From the NCBI GenBank assembly GCA_023053545.1, contig JAKZAN010000005.1:5518001-5582000 (forward strand): DNA of 64,000 nucleotides, in the 5' to 3' direction. This document shows, piece after piece, positions 12,948-27,900 of the stretch. Numbering within the stretch: the first letter of the stretch is position 1; each line of letters starts with the position of its first letter. The notes below the pieces were generated by a model. The model ran no database searches and was not told where the DNA came from. It saw only the letters and a program-made list of their open reading frames with translations. The stretch is from Lepidurus packardi. Its lineage: Eukaryota > Arthropoda > Branchiopoda > Notostraca > Triopsidae. The translations under genes were made by a program, and so were the position numbers.

Positions 12948-15900
12948 GTATTAAAAAGATTCGATATAGATTCATATTTTTTCTCTCTTTCCATTGTTTC
13001 TCCTTCTTAGCGAGGGGTGCTGTTTACTTACAATGTGATTGATTTGGATAAAAAAAAGTGTCCGACTGGAGAAAAACGGGTGCTTCTTAGCTGCCTGCAT
13101 GATAAATCATACAAATTTGAAGGCCCCCAAAAATGAAAGAATGAGCTTTTTGTTTAGGAGTTTCTTGGCTCCGCCTGCTCTCAGCTTCTGAATTATGGCA
13201 ATAACTCTGAAGCTGAATGAGCCAATACGATCCCGTCCGCGAAGAATTTTTTTTCCTACAGAATTTCATAGTCATTAGGAAGTTATGACTTCTCATTTTA
13301 CACCATAGCATTGACCATTAATTTTTTTTACGCGCCGAAGGTTTTCTTAAGAACCGCCCCTGTGTTCTCATGGCAGTGTTGTATTATCCTTGGCTGACAT
13401 CACACTTGCAGTATAAAGATGAGAAAAGCTCATCAAGGCTGATGCCACTTTCTTGTTAAGCCGGAGTTGAGCGAGTTTGATGAGCTGGGAGCAAAAGTGG
13501 TTTATTTTGTTTGCCTTTTTAAAATCGATCTGTTGACTATCAAGGGAACTTCGAACCCAACCAACTTTTCCATCATTCTGTTTAAGCCAAAAAAGCAAGG
13601 AGAAAATGCTACTGTTTGTCCAAGACTAACACCCAGAGGCCTTCCAGAAATTTTCACGTTTACGACCTCCACTTCGTTTACACTTTATTTGCCGAGACGG
13701 TGAAAAGTCTCGCGCACGGAATTTCCAGTAGACGGAGAAATCCATTTTGTGATAGCGCGTCAAGAAAATGGGAGGGATTGGCATATACCGAAAGTAACTT
13801 TTGACTTCCCTTTTCCGTGGCGTACGTCAGCTTGCACTTTCGGTTGATATGCATAGAAAAATGAAGGAGACCACTGCCAACACTTATCATCTACTTTTTT
13901 TGGATGCTGTCATAGTGGGAAGGGGGCGACGGGTATCAGGCTTACATCTGTGTTATGCCGGATACATTTGGAGTGCTGTTGTTCCGGCGTGGCACCCTTG
14001 GCCAGGGCCGAAAAGCGCAGTCAGAGATTTTCCTGATTTTCTCCTTGGTTTGGCAGAAGATAAATGTAAAAGTTAGCTCGCCCTGGTCTATGGTAATACG
14101 CAAAATAGGCTTGGTTAAAGTAGTACGTAGAGGGGGATCTTTGATTTTTCGATGTGTGCGTAACCCTCTCTCTACGGCTCTTGAAAGTTAACTGGTTTTT
14201 CACCCTCCACCCCATCCACCCACAGACTCACACACACATGGCCTACCCATTGCCATCATGGGCGTCGTGATGCAACAAAAGGCCTGACTCATAGCTCAAA
14301 TTGACGCAGAATAATGACTGCCTCGTGCGCTTATATGGCCCTTTTCTTCCGGGAGATCCATCCCGCGTAACTCTGTATGTAAGTGTTGCATTTTGTTTGA
14401 GCAGAGGAGAGGGAGATCTATTGTTTGAGTGGGGTGGCAATAGCGTCGAGTCCTGTCGGAAGAAACTTTTCCACTTTTATAGGCACTCGTTTGCCGTGGA
14501 AAAAGTACGGATGTATACGTTCGCTCAACGTCTCGTCAGTCGAAGTCATTAAACTTTGTCTTGTGCATGTTGTTTTTCTCATTTTTCTCTGTTTTAAACA
14601 TTTCGAGCTCTCGGCCTGGGATCCATCGCTGTAATTAATGCATGAGGTTGTGAAATGTATTCACAGATATTGGATGGAGAATGTTAGAGCCCAAATAATA
14701 AGATAATAATAATACAGTAGATGCCGCTTATTGTGATCACGTTTGTCAAGTGAATATTGATTCTATTAAGCTGAAATTCTAATTACCGAAAATCGGGAAT
14801 ATGCAGTCGAATGATACGATTAATCGGCGCGTGAAACGAGCTGGCTTATTTAAACAAAAAAAAACAAAGCATCATCTACTTTTTGACACTTTCCCACACG
14901 TTTCCTTTTTTTAGATTCTCTACGCCCACTATTGTCTATTTCCTAACTAGTTTTCACCATTTTTATAGAGATGAATGAGGAATTCCATATTTTACGGCCG
15001 CTTCGATATGTGAACAATCTTGTAAATGTAACTTGTCATAAGTTTCAATGAGCCGCAACTTCTTTTTACCTTTAAATCAACTCTTTTCTTGTGTGTAGAC
15101 ATTTTTATATAACCACACCTCTAAAACACAACTTACACTGCGCCTTTGAAGCCTACTCCTACGCTTAGGTAGGGTCCTCAACACGATATCCCTTCTAATT
15201 ATCCCAGTCCATTAAAGGAACTGGTCATTTAATTGAATAACCTGCTCATTTTATTTACTGAAGAGTTTAGAAGGGATATCCCCCTAAGCATAGTAGTAGG
15301 CTGGAAATGACAGGATTGGTCAAAATGACTTAAAATATGATAAATATGTCCATGTAGTCTATGTAGCAATCACTACTGCAGTTTCGTTACTGCACATGTG
15401 AAGATTGTTTTGAAATTGAGTCTAATGTTCGAAAGTGGGATTCTCATAACCGATTAAGCTATGGATTTTATGATTTTGAATCGGCTGATTTTAATAGCCA
15501 GCCATGATCACAATAAGCGGCATCTACTGTAATAAGCGCCCAAATCGTTGATTATGCAGCTCAGAATCATTGATATCCGTCCGTGATTGAAACTCATTTG
15601 CCCAAAGGCCCAAGACTGTTACTATACGCGACCCAAACCTACTCTTGTTATAAAAAGTCACGGGGGATTTGAGTGAAGCTGCAAGAGACGTGCTTCAGCA
15701 TCTTAATCAAGACCTCAACAATCCTCTCACCCTATATACTTTTGCCGCTTCTCGCCGTTATATACATATAGTGCGTACAACTAGCACCGTTTTTAATCCC
15801 TTAACCAATAGTAAAGCATGTGAGTCGTTTTCTTGGAAGATTTTATTTCCCATTCTTTGTTCTATACGATGTTTACTGTCATGTTACTGTATTTAAGGAT

Positions 15901-18900
15901 ACACGTAAGCCTGACTGTTTTATATCCACATGTTATATGCACACACGTATACCATATACTCTTATGTATATTTAGTTTGAATGAGGGAGAATTTGTTTCC
16001 CTAGAAAATTTTTGTCTCTTTAGCCCGTTGCTAGGGAACACGGAAACACAGCCACTTTTCTTTCTGTCTTTGCTGGCTTTTTCTTCGTCGGAAAGCGAAA
16101 ACCCACGCAAGTGTAAAAACGTTCTTACGTTTGTACAACTTTTATATCTCACAAAAGGAGAGTTGATAGACAGAAGATATCGAAAGATGATTGTGGCTTT
16201 AAGGTCTATCCCTAAAAAGAATGAAAGAAAAAAGAAATAGGAAGGGAATCAATTAGGTCCCGTACTTATACTTCGTGTAAGTCGATTGGATCTGGATCTC
16301 GGGATAGCTCGTATGAATTAAAAAAAAGGCACTCGGGACAGTTTGGTACACACATATCTTTGACTCAATTTCGGTCCAAAAAAGGAAGCTCCCATTATTT
16401 TTTTTTCATTCTTGGTGGCTGTCTGTTGGGGGGTTTCGACCGCTAAAGGAGCAAGAGTTGTAAAGATTCAGTCACGCAAGAGCAATATTGCCAAAGTCCA
16501 TGAAGGGACACGCCCCTTGCCCAATTTCTTTGGCTGGTCGCAGTTATTTACTTTGCTTCCATGCTGTGTAAAACTCGTGCGGATCACGTAAATAAGCCCT
16601 TTTTGGGGGAGGTTTAAAGTTCTAGAGAGAACCAAAAGAACAAATGCGAAAGGGAGGGGTTTTTCGTCTTCTCGTACTCTTTTGTGCTGTCAGCAAATAG
16701 TTGACGGCTCCATCATCGTGATGATCATCTCTTTTGTACGGTACTCACACGCTGTCATGGATCCCGGCTGGCTGGCAAAGCTTTGGCCGAGCTAATATCG
16801 TTATAAGAGCCAAAGGAGTGGAGCTCACCCTTTTCTTGTCTCCCTCTCCCTCTGTCTCTCACACGGTCTCTCCCAGTAATGCACTTTCCATTGTAGCTCT
16901 TTCCCTTTGCGCTTGAGAACTCTTAAAAATTGTTACAAGACAAGTTGGGGCGGCGGCGGCAAAAGGAGGGGGCCAAAAGTACTTTGAGTCCTAGTCGTTG
17001 TGCAATACTGGGGAAGTAAAAGGAAAGATCTTTTCATTTCGGTTCATTTTTTCTTTTTTCCATTGCGAGCTCCCTTGATGTTCTTGTACATAGTCGTCGG
17101 AGCTAGGACTAGGAGAGTTACAGTTAATTGGGCAAAAGAAAAATCTCCGAGTCAAGCAAAGCGTGAGGGAGACGATGAGGCTGATGTGCTCTAGCGGAAG
17201 AAAAAGGAGAAGATGATGAAGTATAGAGCTGTTCGGGTTGTCATTTATCCCCCTTGCGAGAGGGGGGTAAAGCTAATGGAGAAAAGATTTTGATGTGGGT
17301 GTATTTTTGGGTAGAATTTCTGACCATGATTTACTTAGGCTGTTTGTTGACTTTCGGCAGAATGCAGTTGTATTTTTGGTGGAAGAATACCCAGCGGGTT
17401 TTCTTCTGTGTTTAGTACATTTCTTTTCTTTTCTTTTTTGTGTGCGGTAAATAAGTTTCCCTACGGATTGGCTTTAAACTTGGCACAGATTGAACTGTCA
17501 CTCCATGCAACTGTTTTTTTTTTTATTTTGTTTTCTTAATTTGAATATTGAACACGTTCCTTTTTTGTGGTCTTTTCCCAGTGAAAGATTGTACTGTGGT
17601 CGCACGAACAGTTTGGCGAAGGCTTACAAAGTGTTACTTCATGAGTTTCTACAGTGATAAAACGAATATTGTAATTTTTTTTACAAAATATCTCTGTAAT
17701 TTTTTTACTAATTATAGCAACGTTATCTTTAAGGCTCCCGTATACCTTGGCATATTGACGGGAAAGAGTCACAGATGACACTGATGTCTGTTATTGTTTT
17801 GCGAAAGCTTTGCATAAGAAAGTAAGAAAAGAAATGGATAGCGAATTGCCTGCAAAGTTTCTACGCTTGTTTTGATTCTGAAAAGTACAATTTGTCACCA
17901 CAGTTTGCTGTAGCAGTAGAAAATCAATCAAGTCGTCAAATTTCAAAGATTTCTATAAAACGGCGTGTCAGATTTGAAAGCAATCTTAAATAAAGGTTTT
18001 AAAATTCTTAAGCAATCTTAAACAAAAGCTCAAGATTACTGTCAAATAATTTTTTCATTACATACACTGGTTTTCTCACAAAGTTGTTCCAAAATTCCCC
18101 ATGCTAACCGACTATACCGAGGCTAAGGTATACGGGAGCCTTAAGCTACCTTAATTTTTAATGTAATTCAATTGAGTATATATCACCTAGCGACTAACTG
18201 CTTACAGGCAACACGATTTTGTTTCTAATTTTACGAATTTTAGTAATAAATTTCCTTAATTTATATTTATAATGTAATACTACAATTTTCTTTGTAGTTT
18301 TCACAGTTTGTATTGCATGAGTGTACACATATTTTATTGGCATAAAAGATACCCATAACACTTATACTAAACTTATGTGTTTCTCTATGAGATACGAATA
18401 ATTAATCAAGAATTACAGCACAATTCAGGAAAATCTATTTCTATTTTGAACGTGTAAAACTACTAATATTTAATCTCAGTATAAGCTAAGTCTAATTCGA
18501 GAGTGCAAAGCTATAACTGCATTTTAGAATCCATTTAATTGATGAAAAAGGACCAATACAATTAAAGGACGCATAAAAGTCCTTTTTCCCCTCGCTCGCT
18601 CGCGGAATCAGATTTTCGCCAAAGGAAGGATCTTCACGGAAGATCTGTAGTGTCCACTTGGTTTACAAGTTTCAGGAACTAAAATCCCAAGTCCCTCGGA
18701 TCTGATGTATAGTCTTCTTATTAGGCAAGTTAAGTGCTCTCCACTACCATGGTGGTTTATTATGGTTGCGTGTGTGCGAAGAGAGGGATTGCAGCAAAGC
18801 CATTTACATCAATCCAATCAAGTGCAGTCCGCGGATGCTGGAATGCGTACACAGCAGTAGTTTATACTGTACTATGGTTTCTGCCAGAGCTTCTTCTCCT

Positions 18901-21900
18901 TTTCTCCCTTTTTGGTCCAAATATATAGACTTTTCCCCTTCAAAGAGAGCGTATTTATATGTATCCTCTTTTAACTCTCCGGAAAGGAAATAATTCCGCG
19001 CGGATTTCCGTCCTAAGTCTCCTCATGGTCTTGTGTTGTTTTTCTCCCTTTTTCTCGGTTAACACTAAGTAGCAACTTCTTCAGACTCTCGATTTATGTA
19101 TGTATGTATATCTTTTGGAACGAGGGCATATACAGCATATAAGAGAGGGTGAGGTGGGTGGAAACCTTAAGACCCACATCCGTGTTTGGGGATTGGTCCA
19201 AGATCTCCATCCCGGGCTCATAGGATTTCCCTTAACGGAATCTTTTGTGACTGGAACGGAGAAAGTAGATAACTCTCATCCACCCACTCCTCCTCTCCAG
19301 GGCTCTTTTTATACAGATTTTTCTTTTCTTTTTGTTGGATTTCTTGGAGTGCGTCTTGCTTATCTTGTCTTGTCTTTTGGCTGGGGCACAATAACTTGAC
19401 CAGCTCCAAGGGGGAAACTTTGACAAGACAAACCCTAACAGAAATGGACGTGCAGGAGCTAGTGGAAATGGTTTTCTTCAATGCCAAGATGCGGGTTGTA
19501 TGCAAGTACGTGGACAATGACGGTTGACGGTTCTTAGGAGGTGGGAGGGGGAAAGGATGGGGGGTTGGGGGTGAGATAATTGCATGCGGGAACCGTTCAA
19601 CTTTGTGCCCTCTGCCAAATCTGCTCGCCTTGCTGGATATAGTTTTATACGCTGGAGTCCCCAATCACGACGTGCAAGTGGGTACCGGCAATGGACGAAA
19701 GGGGTTCCTTGGGGTCTCATTTTCCTTCCGAGGATACTTGCCGAACTCGCCTCCGGAAAATCGACTCTTCATATGGTTCCTTTTCTTTTTTCTTCTTCTC
19801 TTTTCCCATACTAGAATTCTATATCCTCTCAATTCCCTCTCGCTTTCTCTCTCGTGCTCTTCGTTCTCGATATATGTACCGGTATCATATCCCCCAGTAG
19901 ATTCAACTACCATGTATACTCCATGCAGGGGAAATAGTATAGTTTCGCTGTGACAGAATTCCAAGCTGGTAAAAAAAAAAAAGGAAAAAAAAATCAGAGG
20001 ATAAGAATACGTCGGGAAATTGGGGTTTAAGAAGAAAGAAGTGGTCCCAATCTCCATTTCTTTTAGGTGGTTCGACTAAGATTAGTTTTGGGCAGCGGTC
20101 CCGTATACAGTATCATAGGTTCTTAGTAATAATTTCAAATAGTCCAAGAAGGGTAGTTTACGGAAGAAACGATAGGATAATTCGTATGGAGACAAGTCCT
20201 TTTATTCGAGAGCTAATTAAATTATAGAGGGGAATGTTGCAATATAGGGATGGAAACGGGCTACGCGCAGCTACGCTTTCTCGAAAGAAAGAAGAATTTT
20301 TTATTTTTTTTTATTATATTTTTGGTGTGTGTGTGTCCTTTAGAGTGCTTTACAGATAAGAGACTCGACGGCTGAATGACTTTCCAAAGGTATCTGGAGA
20401 CCGATGGAGCTCGCCAATGTGCGATGGAAAGTCAAATACCCGGGATTTGAAGAGATCTTTTCATAGGCTAGTAAGAGTTTTCAGAGTCTGGAAAAGGCTG
20501 GCTGTGGCAATCCTGCAGAAGGAAAAAGGCATGCGAGATCCGAATTTGCATTGACAAACCGTTCTATTAGGCTTGCAAGCTGAAAGGGGAGGGGCTCACG
20601 TATCCCTTGCTAAGTTTTCGACGAGTTAAGACTTGCAGTTTCCTTCACGCTCCTGGGCTTTGATCTTTTCCCGCGTTTCTCCCCTTTAATATTCGCCAAG
20701 CATCCATTTAGATCACAATAAGAAGCCAGTAATTACAAGCCAATAGCGTGAATATTAGTATTACTATAGCTATTTCTTTTCCATATAATTTCCGATATCT
20801 TCAAATTTTTCAAAATTTTTTTACCAGAACCATTGGAAAAGAGAAGCTAGTCCGTTCTACCTTACAAATCAATGAAGAATTATCGAGTTAAAACGAAACG
20901 TGTAGTATTACAAAAATAAATGCAGAGTCTACAGACATTCTACTGTCGAAAATTATAACAATGTAAATAATGTAATAATGTAAAAGGCGAATTTCAGAGA
21001 GAGATTACTTATACAGTAGATGCTGCTTATTGTGATCACGTCTGTCAATTGAATATTGATTCAATTAAGCAGAGGTTCTAATAACCGGAAATCGGTTACA
21101 AGCTTGTTTAAGGCTCCCGTATACCTTAGCTTATTGATAGGAAAGAGTCACAGATGGCATTCATAGTTTTTATTGTTTTGCGAAAGACTTGCATACGAAA
21201 GTAAGAAAATAAAAAGATAGCTAATTGCCGGCAAAGTTTCAACGTTTGTTTTGCTTCTGAAAAGTGCGATTTGTCATCACAATTTGCTCTAGCAGCGCAA
21301 TGTACCAAATCAAGTCGTCAAACTTTCGGAACAAGATTTCTCGAAAACGTCGTGTCAGATTTGAAACCATCTAAAGCAAAAATTGTCTTTTGTTAGCAGC
21401 TACTGCACAACCGAAGGAAAGATTTGTCTGCTTACTTTTTTGTTTGATTTGTCCACTATTGTTTATTTCGTAACAATTTTTAAACCATTTTGATACGGAT
21501 AATTCAAGAAGTTCTACTTTAACGACCACTTCCCTTTGTGGCAAATCTTTTAAATTTAACTCGTCATAAGTTTCAATGAGCCGCCACTTCTACGCTTAAG
21601 GGTTTCAACACGATATCCCTTCCAATGTTCCCAGTCCATTAAAGGAACTGGTCATTTAATTGAATAACCTGCTCATTTTGTTTACTGAAGAGTTTAGAAG
21701 GGATTTCCCCCTAAGCGTAGTAGTAGGCTGGAAATGACAGGATTGGTTAAAATGACGTAACATATGGTAAATATGCAAAGTCCATGTAGCAATCACTATT
21801 GTAGTTTCGTTACTGCATATGTGAAGATTCTATTGAAATTGATGCTAATACCCGAAAGTGTGATTCTATTAACCGATTAAATGAATTTATGATTCTGAAT

Positions 21901-24900
21901 CGGTCCTTTAAAATTGTATTCCATAAAGCGGCTGATTCTAATAACCAGTGATCACAAGAAGCGGCATCTACTGTAAATTATCGAATTAAAACGAATTTTG
22001 TAGGATTGCACAATAAAATTTAGAATATGCAAGCTTTCTAATACCGAAACATATAACATTATAAATAATGTAAGACTGTAAAAGGCGGATTTCAAAAAGA
22101 GCTTACGTATATTTCTTATAAAAGCACTTGCCATTTATTTCAAAGTATACCCAACTAAGGGAAAATAATAGGACTCGGACACTTTGTCTAGTTTTTTTTT
22201 GCCGAAAATGGCGTCTAATGAAGGATTGCTTGAAAAAGCTATTTCCAGGATTTTATAATGACTTTCCTGTTACATTTTGCGTGCTAACCAAGCAAAACCC
22301 TTTTTCTTCCCCCTTTTCACATTTCCAGCAAAGTCTACACGCGATAATGGATGGACGGGGGCTGTAGATGCACACCTGTACAGGAATGAAAAAGGGGACT
22401 CCGGCACGCTTACTTGCTATCTTTTTCTTATTACTTTTTGGGTGCATTATAAATAAGTGAAGTTCCGCGGGACCACATCTTTCTATCCTCGGTTTCTTGC
22501 TAAAGCTATCGATATAGATAGTGGGAGTATAACACGGTTTTGTGGCGAGCATCATTGTCTAGGTCGGAAAGCGTGAGACGGGCGTGGAAAACGCGAACAT
22601 CTCTGTGAACATATATAGCCCTTATCGTTTTATGCTATTATGTCGTTTATGTAAAGAGAGCGAGAGACCTGACAGAGCGAGCCGAGACGGGCAGCGTGGC
22701 ATCATTCCTTCTCTTTTTCCCGCCCAATAAAGCGGCAAGCTAGCGGACGAAAATAAGAGGCAAGTTGCTGGGGAGTTGCAAAAGGGCTTGTTATCGCTTT
22801 ACGCGAATGGCTGTTTGCCGCCAGTTTTCATGGGGCATTCAAACACGTTACACAGAAAAGATTTCTTCTTTCTTTTTGCAGAAGAATGACAAAGCACGCT
22901 CCGATATCCGCTCGGAAATGCCCATGTATTGAGTGCCAAGCAATCCCAAAGGTGCCTGTTTGCATAATCTGCCGCTTCGTACCCTAACAAACTTTTCTGA
23001 ATAATCTTGGAAAAGAACGGAGTCGGTCACTTGCATTTTCTTTTGTGAGAATCCTCCAATAAGGAGCCAATAGAGATAAATCCTTTGACGATTAAATTTT
23101 ATATTATAAGGGTTGTTTTCATGTTTTCCTTTTCCGTTTTTTTAGCAGAAGAAATACATGACAATAGACAATGCATATTTAGGCTTATTTAAGAAAATTG
23201 AATAAATTATGCAAAGTCGGTTGGAGCATCTCAAGAAAGCATGAAAGAAAAATGGGGAAGGTAAAAAACAAGGAAAGTTTGGGTTTAAACAAACATTTGA
23301 CGAAGCTGCTCCGGCAGGAACAGGTCTCATTACTGTTGACTGTCTTCTAAGTTGACAGGGGAAAAAGTATCGAGTTTTGCACCCTGCACATGAGGTTTTT
23401 GTTACGGGACCTAAGCTCCATATTTCCCCAACTTTATTACCCAGCGCATGTTATTTGCTGTATTTTTGGAAACCCAGCTAATCTCTTCTTCTTCTAGTTG
23501 TAAACTGGTTCAAGTTGACTTTATTTTTAACCGAAGAAGTGCTTTTTTGTATCGTGTTTTTGGAGGGCAAAATACTCAAAACTCGGCGGAAGAGAAAATA
23601 AAACAATTCAAACTTGAAGAGCGTCAGCTGATCTGTCTGTAAAGTTATGATAGTTACAGTTTCTGAGGCGCTCATAAAGTAAACAAGTTTTTTCTTTGGC
23701 TAAGGGAGTCATTGATTTTGTAGGCCAGGAATTAACGACACTGTTATCGTAGAAATAAAGCGTAACCAAGTAACACGCGTTGCCTCTTATCTAGTCTATA
23801 GAGTTCTCGCCACACTATTAAATTAAATTAAATTGTTTAAAATAACGTCTTTCCATTTTGTTAAAAGGACTTGTTTCGTACACGTTTTGAGGTTAAAATG
23901 ACGCGGCTCCCTGGCATGACAACAGACCATTGTTCCACGGAGGTTTGAAAACCAGAGCAACGGATCGCACACAATTTTGAATAATGTGATAATTATTTGA
24001 ATGGCGCGTCCCAGCCATCAACGCTTTTTATGGCCTAAGGATGTCGTAATTTTCTTGTGGAGACCTTTAAAGTTTGATGCGATTCCTGCCGAAATTGGAG
24101 CCTGCGGCGTCCTTCCCCAAAAGCGGAAGGAATTTAGTTTCGTGATGCCAGACCATATAAAAAGTCATGCGACGTCTTTGGACTTGTAACAGTTTTCGCT
24201 TGGACGTAGCAGGGCCGTCATAATAATTGTTCAGACAATGAAGCCAGACCAGTTTTAATGTGAAATTCGGGATACATTTTTCTTTTTGTCTTGGTATAAT
24301 TCCTGCTCTGGTTTGGTTATCACATATCTTCTTGCGGAGCCCAAGTGAAGTAACTGCTTTAGTTTTTAAACGCTCTAGTTTTCATTTTTCACGTTAAACT
24401 CGTGTATTCTTCGTAGTTTGCCACCCAAAAAATGCAAATGAGAGCTTCCATCTCCAAAGTCTTGCAGCAAGACCTTTGGGTTGCCGCATTAAAGTACAAG
24501 CATGATGGTAGTTGTTCCCCGGAAAAATTTCATTAACAAACCAGAGCTGTTTTACATTATTTATTGGATGGAAGAAAGAATTAGCGGAAACATTAGCGCT
24601 GGAAAATAGCAGTGAGTAATTAAGAAGGGATGCTCATTTAAACCGGCACATGGCATATTGTTCCTTTCTGATTATTCTTTTGTTTTTGGGGCGGTCCCAA
24701 GAAATATCTTTGCGATATTGGTGTCAGTATGTGAATTTTCTCACGCGCTGGCCTGGTTTCCTGGTGGGTTTTCATAACAACGCTTTACAGCATTAGTAAT
24801 AATGAGGCCTCGTCGGGTGCACGTCTTTAGTCATATAACGAAACCATAGGAGGGTTGCTGGAGCGCAACGAAAACAATCTGTACAAGCTTTTATATGCCA

Positions 24901-27900
24901 AGTACCGTAATATTTGCCAAGCGAGAGAGAATGTCTCTCTTTCTTTCCTCTATCGCAGAACTACGACGTCTTTTAACCGTAAAACCGAGTCGGCTATTCC
25001 TTGCCTGTGGAATCACTTGGTCTAAAAAGCAGGTCATGTGGTTCTCACACGGGCAATTTGATATAGCCACTATGACATAGTGAAATAGCTCACACCTTGG
25101 CAGTCAGATGAAATACAGATTGGGAAAAGAAATAAAAATGTGATTGTCGAAGGGAAAGAAGGAGAAGGCAGAATGAAGGTCTCTCCGGGAGCCCCGAGAA
25201 GTAAATCTGCCATGACAAATTTCGTTTCTAATACTATAAGAAGGAAAAAATAAGCTTCCTTTTTATATAAGGCTGAACGGTCTTTTTCGTGGTTTATAAT
25301 CTATGACCGCTTTTTGTTGGGGTTTGGTCTGTTTCCGATAGGGAAAGAAGCTTCGCCAAGTTCTATTTTACAGTATTAGACATTTATTGAACTAGTTAAA
25401 CGTTTTCAATTTGTTTGTCTGCACAGCGCAACAAGTCCTTGCTTCAAGAAAGTTAACAAAAAAACATAAATCTATTTTATGGTATGTATGCTAGCTAAAT
25501 AATTCCTACTTAAAGAAAAAAACCTGTTCCTATACCAATCGTGAATGATTGAGGTGCACGTATGTTTTTATTCAGTGACCAGAGGGCCAATGAATAATGA
25601 TATTTGGAGCCATATTGTGTTCTCGTCTCCCCCAAGAAGAAAGTAATTAATTTCTTGTTGGGCTTGTCAGTCTCTCGAGGGTAAGTTTGCGATACTAAGC
25701 CAGGATCAAGTGAACCTATAGCCTCCTTCCCCTCCCCCCCTATTATTTGCAAATAAGCCATCCATCTAGAACCAATATGGGAACTTGACAAGTTATATAT
25801 ATACCATGGAGGCGGGCGCGCAACTTTTCGTGTTGGCTAGCTTTTATATTATGGCCAGTCGCAGTACAGCACTGTATATATCCTCGATAGCACTTTTTGA
25901 TTATGAAAGCACCACCTGGAGCAAGTTTATTTTATAAATGAGCCCCGAAAGGTGTCTATAGCTGGTGGGGTGTATTGTACTGAACTGGGCTGTACGTGGT
26001 AGCCTATTATGTATGTAGCGTGCTGTGTACAAGAGTGTTCAAAGAGTGGGTTTGGAGATCTTCGTGGGGCGGAAGGCTATACGTTACTTTGTTTGGCCGA
26101 GTTGTACCGTAACATACATGCGACAAGAGAGAAAAAGTGAAGTGGTTTGTGCATGTGTGGTGGAAAAACGACCAACAACAGACCATCCATCGTGGTGCGA
26201 GGTCTTTGGGTCATCAGTCAAAGACTTGCATGTCCCCGGTGTCATCTACTTATACAAGTCTTTTGCTAGGGAGATAAAAGTAACTATGTATTGCGGAGAG
26301 AAGCAGAACGCTTTGGCTTTGGACGCTTTGGCAACGCTTTTCGGGATTGAATTATTAAGCTCTACTCTTTTTTTTGTATTTTTAGTGTTTTTCTGCAATT
26401 TTGTTTGTGCTTAAAAGAGACTGCAATTAGAATACATGAACCATGAAACCCTGGTATTGGAATGTTAAAAGCAGTGGCTGTTTTGAGTTCGAGTCACATT
26501 TAAACGTACGAGTTGGGGTGTTTAGTCTAAGTAAACGAGTTGACGTCCCGCGTGAGCCTCTCATTAAGAATGTCGACCGTGCGGAGAGCTGGGAGTTATA
26601 GTTCAGGACAGACAGAGAATGAGACGTGAGTGTCGGGTTGTTTCCAAATGAATTAGTCCGTAATGAGCGCCGAAAACGAGCGAGACGACTTGCACCAGAG
26701 GGAAAGGAGAACCGAAGGAACAGTTTATATAAACACGATGGAGCGAGTTTTACGGACATGTCTCTATAAAAGCGGATAGTGTCATCATACTCCAAAAGAC
26801 CCTATAGCGAGTCATTATTGCGATATCTTTGTCCTCGAAAGGAAGCTCAAACTGGGGAGAAAGGGAGAAAAATAAAGGGGGAAAACAATTTTACTGTTAT
26901 TTTCTTACCGTTTCTTGCAAACATGAATGCTGTTTTCTTCCCCGCTTTTCTTTCTTTCAATGTAAACATTCTTATTTTCTTTTTTAATCCCTTTTTGTAC
27001 TTTTAAAAATCATTTATAAATTACCAATTCCGTCCACTATGGGAATCATGTCTTAGTTAAAGTACTGCTCTGTCTTCCACTGCGAAGGAAGGGAAAGCAC
27101 CAGGTTATTTCGGCGCCTGAAATTCATGGAAAGATTTTAAAGGGAATTTTTGGCGTGATTTTTTTCCCGGTGAAAAGCAAATAAACTTGTGATGAAATTG
27201 GGGAAAAGCGGCAGAAGCAACGTGACCATTGTTGAGCTCAGACTTGCATAAAAGCGTGGAATTAGCTGCTCTCCGCTTTCCCACCAGTCTGATTAATCTG
27301 GCTGCTCTGCTGGGGACATTTCGAGTCTGTTTTTGGGTGTTGGTTAATGGGTTGACATGGCGATAAGAAGAGGTCGAGCTGCTAATGCGAGGACCTGACC
27401 TGGGGAGGAATGAAAGGGGGAGGGGAACCGATTCCGAAAGTACTCTACGGTTGACTACGACAGCGAGAACGCGAATTCATAACCGTGTGTGGAACAGATT
27501 GTGTTTATTATGGGTGGGTAGGGAACCCCCGTACCCCACCTCTTCCTTGTTCGTTCTACAGGAAAAGTGCAAACAAGGGACAAGGAAGCTTGCTGGTGAC
27601 TTCTCGTTGCTGCCCTTGGTCATACACAAAGCGGTCCGTTATTTTATGAGACGCTTCTATAACCCCTTCTTTTATGCGTAAAGGAATCATATGCGCGTGT
27701 CACAAGAGTTTGGTAGTAATTTAACGCGTTCGGAAAGGGTTATATAGAGGGATGTTGTCAAGAGAACGATTTAGGAGTGAAAGGATATACCCCATCTAAG
27801 GGGGGTTGTTGTTGTTATATCGGGCAAAACCCCTTTGATGTCAAAAGCAGCGACGAGAGCCGAGGGATCTAATCAAACATAAAAGACTCTACTCGACTGA

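Noticed and set aside
19665..20057. 130-codon minus-strand frame
   Set aside because: Driven by AG/CT-rich low-complexity sequence; no motif.
26427..26795. 122-codon minus-strand frame in the large intron
   Set aside because: Arg/Ser-rich without any family motif, no splice context and no partner exon; best explained as chance.
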